Shown piece by piece: positions 56,600 through 64,000 of a stretch of DNA of 64,000 nucleotides. The stretch covers positions 7,712,413 through 7,776,412 of the forward strand of contig OX438751.1 in the NCBI GenBank assembly GCA_949316235.1, written 5' to 3'. The notes under the pieces are model-generated. The model was not told where the DNA came from. It did not search any database and was given only the letters and a program-made list of their open reading frames with translations. The DNA is from Oegoconia quadripuncta. Its lineage: Eukaryota > Arthropoda > Insecta > Lepidoptera > Autostichidae. The position numbers and the translations under genes were made by a program. Numbering within the stretch: position 1 is the stretch's first letter; the number at the start of each line of letters is the position of its first letter.

Positions 56600-56800
56600 C
56601 CCTTCAAGTATCGACATGTAACCATGACACGTGCTATTAACCTCCATCAGCTCGGCCAAACGTCCAGGATGTCATGCGATGCACTTTGTCTCGCATCGCG
56701 TTACCTGTCACTGGCACCCATTAGAGCTGCGACCTCCCACCTACCAACCCTCTGAAACTTACCCTCACGTCTTGGACGTCGGCCAACTTAATTGTGCACG
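56600..56800. other. Candidate conserved noncoding block
   Basis: Balanced sequence (GCTCGGCCAAACGTCCAGGA, CACTGGCACCCATTAGAGCT) without repeat match. Lies next to the minus-strand frame at 56788. Confidence 0.25.
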
Positions 56801-57087
56801 CAAATAATATCACATTTAACCTTAATTAGAATCAATAAGGGTCGAATTTGATATTCGCTAGCAGAAAGGTTTGCAAGTCGTGACCCGAAATTTCTCATTT
56901 GCTCCGTGATTACTTGTAGCACTCCATTTGATATAGTTGACAGCCGACATCGGTTATTATTAGTGAGTGTCGGTTTCTCATGTTTCGATTTGTCGATGTC
57001 TTGTATAGGTATGTTTGCAGATTGTATGATAATTGCTTCTTTCATCATTATTGTAAGTAGAGTTACTAGTCCAGGAGACCACTCCAT
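56788..57087 (-). CDS. Unassigned 99-codon open frame
   Basis: Opens at 57087 and reads MEWSPGLVTLLTIMMKEAII..., with a mixed, protein-like composition and no low-complexity runs. AAG|GTTAAATG near the end could be a splice donor. No domain or homologous family is recognised, and the opposite strand is also partly open, so chance is at least as likely. Confidence 0.15.
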   Translation of the reverse strand: MEWSPGLVTLLTIMMKEAIIIQSANIPIQDIDKSKHEKPTLTNNNRCRLSTISNGVLQVITEQMRNFGSRLANLSASEYQIRPLLILIKVKCDIICVHN

Positions 57088-57689
57088 ACTATAGTTACTA
57101 CCTACTGAGCAGCATTAAGATTATGAATTCATATTTCCCACATGCAAACAGACACGCGTCAGTTGTCAAAACGGCTAACGGCCCAAGTGGCTAAAGATGT
57201 GTAAAAATAGAGTAGTTAGGTTCTAGATATTAATTAAACCAGGTTGTAATAATTAATCATTTATCACAATATTATATTAATTAGGAAGTGTTCTTAAAAT
57301 TGACAATAGATTGACAATCGATCGAACGTTTCTGTCACTACCAAAATGAAAGTTGGTAGATGCATTTTCATCAACTTGTTGTAGAATTTTGTCTATGGCT
57401 CTTCTGAGCCATTTAGTACATTCTTGTACTTTTTTTTTCAAATTACTAATTACTGAAAAGCGACCGAAACATCGAACACGCAATAACGGTAATACCCTCG
57501 CAACACAACAGCCTCTGTCAGGTAAGGAGTCAATTGCAAATATTAGGTACAATAGAAAATATTTATTTTTTTATTTTAATGGCCGTGCGACATTTTGATA
57601 CCTATGAATGTCAGTGAAATTTATTACTTGGAACTATTAAAAACTGATCTTTTAAATCGCTCATTCATCAATCAATTATACAGCAAATT

Positions 57690-57835
57690 GCGAAACTCTG
57701 TTATCAACTGGGATCTTCAAGAGCAGAGGCAGGCATCTACTGGGATCGCATGCTTCATCTTCGACAGCATCATCACTTTCCATCACGCTTATGGTCAAAC
57801 GCATTCACAGATAATCATAAAAAAGCAAAATGTTG
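57690..57835 (+). mobile_element. LINE-B 3' end
   Basis: GCGAAACTCTGTTATCAACT, GGGATCTTCAAGAGCAGAGG (corresponding to GIFKSR at 15670), GCTTCATCTTCGACAGCATC, ATGGTCAAACGCATTCACAG and an A-rich end near 57825. Confidence 0.7.
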
Positions 57836-57889
57836 TCATTGCTATTAGGCAAGTTACCTGTGAAACAAAATGCAAAACACCAAGACAAA

Positions 57890-58070
57890 GAGCAAAAGGC
57901 GAATAAGGCGAAAATATATTGGACAAATCATCTAATATAGAACAAAATGCGAATAAGATGAAGTTAGGTGAAACACATAAATTTTGCAGAAGGTGAATAA
58001 GGCGAAATGCTATTTGCCAAATCATGTATCCAAATACATTGAAACAAAATACTTGTATGACATTTTCGAA
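57890..58070. repeat. Dispersed GCGAATAAGGCGAAATGC-like motifs
   Basis: Variants at about 57898 (GCGAATAAGGCGAAAA), 57949 (GCGAATAAGATGAAG), 57992 (GTGAATAAGGCGAAATGC) and 58068 (CGAATGAGGCTAAATGC). They resemble the 16-bp minisatellite unit at 40486. Confidence 0.5.
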
Positions 58071-58389
58071 TGAGGCTAAATGCTTTTTACCCTAAAAACT
58101 AGTTACAGTGGCTTTTAGCTCAAGCGTAGCCCTTTAATTGCTATTGAAACCTTGGCGCAGCTTTCAAACTCAATCTCAAAGTATTTATTTAAGAAACACG
58201 TGCATGTGTAACGCTTTATTTGCAGTTGATTGTAACTACTGGAAAAAGTGCTTTCACGGCATCCATATCTAACAAACCTGCTGCTAACATACGAAAGTAT
58301 GTGAGCCAACATACAGGACTGAATTTTATTTCGATAAATCACAGTAAATGTCATTATATTTAAATGGCTAGAATTTACAATGCCAGAGG

Positions 58390-58860
58390 GTCCAGTAACT
58401 GGTCGTCATTGTTTTGACGTCGTCATCAAGTCGCATAATTGTGAAATATGTCACGACGCGACGGTAATGATGGGTCGGGGAGTTATTTAGCACCTCGAGC
58501 GCACTCATTTGCGTCATTTAAGCTGGAATTGTTGCAAATAATCGACGTGAAAGTGTCGAAAAAACGGCATACCCCACGCGACATGTCTCGCCATCCTCGC
58601 AATCCGAGTAACAATATTCCGCGGTCTTTATGTCTCGGTTGCCGCAGGAAATGACAATTATTTTTGGTTCAATCCTTAAGGGCGGAGAGAATGGCTCCTC
58701 TTTCACACGCGCAAAATACCTTGAAGGAGTCTTTTGTGCACGGACACGGCACGGTGCTGAGACAAAAAATGATTCCATTCACAAAAATAGGTTAGTCGCG
58801 AAATCTATACGTGTCACAAAGAGACGTATTGCAGATCAGGACACGTTAATATGAGCTTTA
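58390..58860. promoter_or_regulatory. Candidate conserved noncoding/promoter block
   Basis: Long balanced stretch (ATTGTTTTGACGTCGTCATC, CGACATGTCTCGCCATCCTC) with no repeat match. Three overlapping open frames on both strands are a by-product of its composition. Confidence 0.3.
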
Positions 58861-59794
58861 ATGCTAGAGTTTAAAATTAATTTTTGACGGATCTTTTAAT
58901 AGAGATGTTTTTGGATTGGGAATTTCTCAAACCATAATGGTGACATAGATTTTGATATATTTTATAGTTACAGGTAGTAAATGCCGCAATAACAAGTTAC
59001 AAAACTACTCTTTAGATATTGAAGAAAATCAAATTAATTTAAATAATAATCATCCTAATACCACCTATTATTACAATCAAACACAACATAATCATTATCC
59101 CAGGGAACAAGAAAATACTTTTTAATAATCCGGTCCAGACCTCCAAATTAGTGAAGTCGTAAGTGATTAAAATAAATACCATATAGTGTACAAATAATAA
59201 TGCATTGTAGCTACAGTTTTTCATATAAGTGTATACGGAACGATTCAAATGTAAAAAAAAGAGTAAAGGAACAATGCCACGCTGTCTGCCGGCAGACAGG
59301 TATATGACGGGGCACATTTTATTAGTTTTCCGAACATTCCCTGCTCTATTAATAAATGAGTGAAGGGAAAAAAGCCGTAGAATCCATTTGTCAGGAGCCT
59401 AGTGATTTATGGGCAAGGACTTTTGGGATTCCTAGAAGAGGAGGAGTTTTGTTCTATTTGCCTACCTGTCACTTTGATTTAGATGGGTAGACTTTGAAGT
59501 AGAAATTTAACCTTCACGACTAGTATATGAAAATTTGGTTGCCATTTGTGATTTTATAGTCTAGTAGAAATTATTATCGACCAATCTGGTAAAGTTACAA
59601 CTATTTACTGTATCTGTGGAGTTTACTTATCAATAATGATATCGATTCTGCTGTGCCCTCTCTATACTAAACTAAAATCAGTTTTAAAATAGTGCTGTCC
59701 CTTTTTCCATGGAATAATCAGACGCGTTAGTTCCAGTCTAAAACTTGTTTTAGAGAGTTTAGAGCAGGCCCATCAGAATCTACACTATTAACTA
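58861..59794. other. No gene or repeat recognised
   Basis: AT-rich unique sequence. The minus-strand frame at 59039-59317 is hydrophobic but unassigned. Confidence 0.4.
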
Positions 59795-59925
59795 TATTAT
59801 TTATTTATTTATAATTTATTGCACACGAGTACACATAAAGGTCAAATACATACTAGATATAGGATGTACAAAAGGCACTAGCTTATCTCTAAAAAGAGAT
59901 TTCTTCCAGCAAGACCCTGCAAATG
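59795..59925 (-). mobile_element. Non-LTR retrotransposon 3' UTR fragment
   Basis: TTATTTATTTATAATTTATT, GCACACGAGTACACATAAAG and AAGAGATTTCTTCCAGCA resemble 15366-15545. Confidence 0.6.
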
Positions 59926-60769
59926 TGAAGGAAAACATGTTCGATAGGATAGACATACATACGTGCACTGAGAAAAATGTGTTCATAATCAGCTTAAAAT
60001 CAAAAAGACTTATAATAATAATAATACTTCAAATACAATAGAATAAATACCTATTTAATATTAAATAAAATACGTACATAGGTTTTAATTATGAAATAAA
60101 TGAGGAATGCCGGTATCTTTTTAACAAATAAATATATACTTACATATAATATACACTAAACATACAAACAAACAATATTAACTATCTAGATGTAATCCCT
60201 GAATATAGCTTACATTTAGAAATGAACTATAATATTACACATGCAAACACACACATCAACAACACATAGAAATGCACCACTGAACAATTGCTTATTCTGT
60301 GCGTTTTCCAGAACCCGCCAATTCTCATGCACCAAAAAAAAATTATTGACGAAACTAGAAATTCCTGACATAGTTTGCAGGTAGCATAATTGATAAAAAA
60401 AACTTTCGATATTATCGTTTGGCATAGTTCAAATATTTTGGATCGACAGCGTGAGTCGCTGGAATCCTTGATGACTTACACATTGTCATTTATTGGGGCA
60501 GCGTTTTTCTTCTGACCTAATCTGAGTAATTAAAATGAAATACTAATAGAATATGGTATGTAGAAAAGTCATGTTTATTAGTGATCATGAAGTACCTATT
60601 ACATGACTAGTCGAAACATTCCATAAATGGTATCCTACAGATTCCTTCTCTGAAGATAACTTTCTGTTTCTTTAACGAAATATTGCCGATATCATATTTG
60701 AAACAATATTTCTTTTTATCAAATAATGACATATTCGATATAAAACCGCATTCCCTTTCTTTGTGGACC
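59926..60769. other. No gene recognised
   Basis: AT-rich. Nothing assignable. Confidence 0.4.
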
Positions 60770-61480
60770 GGACAGTTCATGGACTGTTCAAATTACCGAT
60801 ATCGCCTCGTCATGCCGATAGGATCGATACGTCGTCGGTATCACACCGCGATCGCTCCGCAAAATGTGCTGACCTCACGTAGGTGTTAGTTATCGCGCGA
60901 TGTTTAGAATATTCCTTCCGCTACGGCATTTTGTTTGTACTCACCAAAATGGAGCTGGTTTACATCGATAGCGTCACGTTATGTAATTCAGTTACACTTT
61001 TCGAAAGTATACAGATTTCGGATAAGACTTGATAGTCTAGCTTTAGTCTTCGTTTACAATTTCACTAGACGTTATCTCTAATCAACATCTCGGATTTTAG
61101 TAGTTCCCGTGAAAAACTTGATCCGCGCTTATCCTAAACGCAATTTCTCAAGAGCAACAGTCCTCGGAAGGCCATTGTTTGCCAAGACCCCGAATGCGCC
61201 AAACCTCTCGTTAAAACGAAAACGTTTCAAATTTTACACTCAAAAAAAATTGTTGGCTAATCCGCGGCTTCTTTGATTCCCGGATTGGACGAAGATAGAA
61301 ATATTATTTGTTTCGGAACGAATATTGTAAAAAGCAGCGGATTATCGATTTCTACGAAAATCCGGTGGGCCGTGAGGATAATGTTCCCTTACGGGTCCGG
61401 GAACGAATTACTCGTTGAGGGATAAACTCTAATTTCTGCAGAAATATCGCGATCTCATATTCGGCTCTCCGATATACCAT
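60770..61480. promoter_or_regulatory. Candidate conserved noncoding block
   Basis: Long non-repetitive, balanced block with CG words spread through it (ATCGATACGTCGTCGGTATC, AATCCGGTGGGCCGTGAGGA, ACGGGTCCGGGAACGAATTA). No coding signal. Confidence 0.3.
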
Positions 61481-61799
61481 TACCTGAAGCGGGCTTGTAA
61501 AGATTTTGTTATTTAATATTGCTACCATGTAAAAAACTGGAATATCCTAAAAACAATATAAAAACTCAACACCTCACGGAAAAGGTAGGCGAGACAAAGT
61601 AATTTTTTGTTTGTTAATGCTACTTTTTTGTTTATTTTTTTTAACATAAAATGACTGGCAAATTACTATGTGGTTTTCGAAGTCTCCACCAAAATACGAA
61701 ACTGACAAACTGAAAATAGCTTTACGAAATTCTAGAACGTTATATCATTCAGACCATTACGAAGTGCAATTAATGACTTCGACACGAAGAAAAATTTAA

Positions 61800-61990
61800 C
61801 ATCGGCGGATCCTTAATGAAATAGACGGAGCGTGATCGATCAAAATAATAATTAATAATAGATCGGCTCCGAGTGCCGACTGTGATGGATCCCCGCACTT
61901 AGTCATCGCGTTTAATTAAAAATGGCGGTGTAAATTAACGGTTACGTTTGAAACTTTAAACGCCATCTTGTCATTTACACATTACTCACA
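61800..61990. promoter_or_regulatory. Candidate regulatory block with homeodomain-type words
   Basis: AATAATAATTAATAATAGAT, GCGTTTAATTAAAAATGGCG and GTAAATTAACGG supply several TAAT/TTAATTAA words. ATGGCGG and CGCCATC match the GCCAT core of Pho/YY1-type sites. No repeat signature. Suggestive only. Confidence 0.3.
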
Positions 61991-62123
61991 TAATATACTT
62001 AGCCTAAGAGCGAGCATCGTATTTCTATAATGAACATTATTTTCATTATAATTAATTAAAATAACAATGCAGCGTCTTCTTTTATGCACAATATTAAATT
62101 ATGCTGGGGGTTTGGTGAGCGCG

Positions 62124-62157
62124 CTCATCTTCACTTAACATCAGGTGTGATTGAGGT
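62124..62157 (+). repeat. Isolated 34-base SINE-A core
   Basis: CTCATCTTCACTTAACATCA followed by GGTGTGATTGAGGT is identical to the SINE-A tail domain, with neither SINE body before it nor an A-tail after it. Confidence 0.85.
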
Positions 62158-62565
62158 TATTCGCCCTTTTCTTCGAGGACGTCCGGCTCTAGTCTCTAGC
62201 TGGAGTTGATCCCACGATGGACCTGTCATCTCATCTCCATTTCCAAAGTTCTTTACCAAATAACAAACACGCCTCGTGTACTTTTATGAACATTAGAAAA
62301 TTGTACCTATTAATTTAATATTATTACTAAAAAAATCTTTTCTTTTCTTTTTTCTTGCACCGATCGCTTCTTTTCCCTCACATGATTTTCTCTTGCCGAA
62401 ACGGTAGTAGCTGGGACATACTTATTAACAGATAAATGAAATTAGCCCTATTATTATTTCCAGTAGATTTAAATTGACATGCAACAAATAATATCATGTA
62501 TCTCTGTTGACATAAATGCTTGCAGTTTAAGTTTGAAATACTTGAAACTGAATAAATGAACAGAA
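62158..62565. other. No recognised feature
   Basis: AT-rich sequence between SINE-A pieces. Confidence 0.4.
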
Positions 62566-62924
62566 CCGCCTCTGTGGCTCTATGTAAACAACATTGGGTT
62601 TACGATTCGGAGGTCGCGGGTTCGATCCCCAGCGGGGTACATGTTTAAGTACTCGGTTTGGTTGGTGGTAGGGCTTACTTTAGTAACTTATTAGTAATCT
62701 GTGATAGGGCTTTTAAATGTCCGCCTGGCTAGCTACCACTATCTTATCTAAATCTGCCGCCAAGCAGCAATGTTAATACCATTGTTGTGTTCCGCTTGTC
62801 ATAGATAAGATAGCCAGTCCCCCAAATGTGTTGGGGTTTCCGGGTCAGTACGCTTCCACCTTCGACCTCATCTTCACTTAACATCAGGTGTGGTCAAGTA
62901 CCACCCCGTTATGCATAAAAAAAA
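62566..62924 (+). mobile_element. SINE-A, full-length copy with small insertion
   Basis: Head CCGCCTCTGTGGCTCTATG, B box GGTCGCGGGTTCGATCCCC, body and A-run at 62917-62924. Two differences from 5517-5848: about 35 extra bases (starting TACTTTAGTAACTTATTAGT near 62675), and loss of TGATTGAGG near the tail. Confidence 0.88.
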
Positions 62925-63194
62925 CACTTGCCGATTAATTTTATTAGTGAAGATTAAGATGAAGCTGAAAGCGTACCACTAAGAATTTATTTAAACTACT
63001 TAAATACTATAATTCTTAATAAGACAGGTCACCAGGTGCCAGGCGAGCAATAACGTGCCCACAATAATGAAACTGACTACTACTCCGCTGGTATTTAGAA
63101 CCCAAGACCATCACATAAACGATTATATTGTTACCTGACGTTGTTCATATTGAATTAAGAAGGCGTGGTTAAAGAAGCAGTCTATGTTCTAGGA
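62925..63194. other. No recognised feature
   Basis: Unique sequence. Nothing assignable. Confidence 0.4.
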
Positions 63195-63366
63195 GTCAAA
63201 CTCGGGACATTCGTATTATAATTATTTACGTCCGGCCAACAGATTTTTTCTTCATCCTGCTATAAATCTGACTCTGTATCTAGTCCATAGCAGTTGGGGT
63301 ACGCTCTTTGAGTCGCCGAGGAAATGCTTGCAGAGACATTCATCCACAATAGGGGCAACTGCCGAA
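63195..63366. repeat. Tandem duplication, unit 1
   Basis: Starts GTCAAACTCGGGACATTCG. The sequence from TCCGGCCAACAGATTTTTTC to CACAATAGGGGCAACTGCCG recurs in the next unit, 172 bases on. Confidence 0.85.
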
Positions 63367-63541
63367 GTCAAGCTCGGAATCTCCAGATTATAATTATGTT
63401 CATCCGGCCAACAGGTTCTTTCTTCATCCTGCTATAAAATAATGTGCAATCTCTGTATGTAGTCCATAGCAGCTGGGGTACGCTCTTTGAGTCGCCGGAG
63501 AAATACTTGGGAGAGACATTCATCCACAATAGGGGCAACTG
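63367..63541. repeat. Tandem duplication, unit 2
   Basis: Starts GTCAAGCTCGGAATCTCCAG and repeats unit 1. On the minus strand this unit is open (QLPLLWMNVSPKYFSGDSKS, QLLWTTYRDCTLFYSRMKKE) within an 81-codon frame ending at 63368. Unit 1 is broken in the same frame by an indel and a stop, so one copy may preserve an old coding segment, probably of a mobile element. Confidence 0.85.
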
Positions 63542-63753
63542 CCCCCGAACGACTCCCACTAAAACCTTTTTGGTCTGATCTTGAGATCGGACAAGCCTCT
63601 GACATCCGGTCAAAATGGTTGATGGTTTGGAGATCCTGCTAGTTTCTGATGGGTGATTTTATCTGGAATCCCTCCACTCGACTGCCTGGGGTGTGAGCGC
63701 AACGTCGGATCGTCGGATGCTAAACAATCTGTATACTGGATCACATTTCCCGA

Positions 63754-63895
63754 AGAACGGTTCGCCGAAGATAGATCTCTGAATACCGAGTACGTTGCGG
63801 AGTTTGTTTTTATTAAAAATGTTGGTCATTAACTAACTCCGCAATGTACCTACTCGGCATTCGGAGAATCGTTGTTCGGCAAAACGTTCTTCTTG
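63754..63895. mobile_element. Foldback element
   Basis: AAGAACGGTTCGCCGAAGAT...CCGAGTACGTTGCGGAGTTT at the left pairs with AACTCCGCAATGTACCTACT...GAATCGTTGTTCGGCAAAAC GTTCTT at the right. The spacer is short and AT-rich. Probably a non-autonomous hairpin-type element with imperfect arms. Confidence 0.7.
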
Positions 63896-64000
63896 GCCTA
63901 TCATTAGTGCTCCTAATATTTCTGTTTTCGCGGTCTTTTCAGGCTCTTTTATTACAGTTACAGTTCTTTTCCATTTATTATCAAAATGGATCACGGTACT

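Noticed and set aside
1..64000. CRISPR array, bacterial operons or telomeric TTAGG arrays
   Set aside because: No regularly spaced direct repeats with unique spacers, no prokaryotic gene layout and no TTAGG tandem run.

Overview
This window looks like nuclear DNA from a butterfly or moth. It is AT-rich, has no operon structure and no long open frames, and is densely filled with short interspersed elements of lepidopteran type: tRNA-headed SINEs, 3' ends of non-LTR retrotransposons with ATG/ATC or TTGAT repeat tails, repeats with a GTCGTAAAAGGCGACTAA core, and elements running from ACTAGC to ATATTAGT. I find no complete protein-coding gene. It is most likely intergenic DNA or the large introns of one or more genes. 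The best coding candidate is a short possible first exon at 23185-23262 (+): a signal-peptide-like 26-residue frame ending exactly at a GTAAGA donor, downstream of a GC-richer block.

The repeats sort into families, named locally here. SINE-A (about 330 bp, tRNA-like head, oligo-A tail) has full copies at 82-412, 5517-5848 and 62566-62924, an older interrupted copy at 32498-32890, and several 3' fragments. Its last 70 bases resemble the 3' end of a retrotransposon (LINE-B) that also occurs here (15590, 29645, 57690), which suggests a SINE and its mobilising partner. SINE-B is a second tRNA-headed family with at least eight pieces, mostly at 30-47 kb. A third family carries the internal-promoter half of 5S rRNA rather than a tRNA head (20385-20605 and 38312-38577, with a headless relative at 18231-18540). 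This is the most unusual element class here.

DNA-transposon-like elements are a TA-flanked element with 268-bp, almost identical inverted arms (18647-19469), a four-copy MITE family with TIRs of about 75-80 bp and a shared core (9150, 24405, 30181, 50908), and foldback structures at 775-1072 and 63754-63895. Remnants of at least five non-LTR lineages are present; recognisable reverse-transcriptase C-terminal peptides lie at 11323-11765 (-), 15590-15700 (+), 22425-22626 (+), 25690-26035 (+), 27324-27720 (-), 29191-29575 (-) and 53800-53985 (+).

Between the repeats lie GC-balanced blocks with no repeat signature (for example 1390-1720, 4690-4860, 6160-6420, 13030-13790, 22780-23184, 43740-43990, 45590-46220, 58390-58860, 60770-61480, 61800-61990). 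They are the best candidates for conserved noncoding or promoter DNA, but this cannot be settled without comparison to other species. Family assignments rest on motif recognition and copy-to-copy comparison inside the window, not on database searches.
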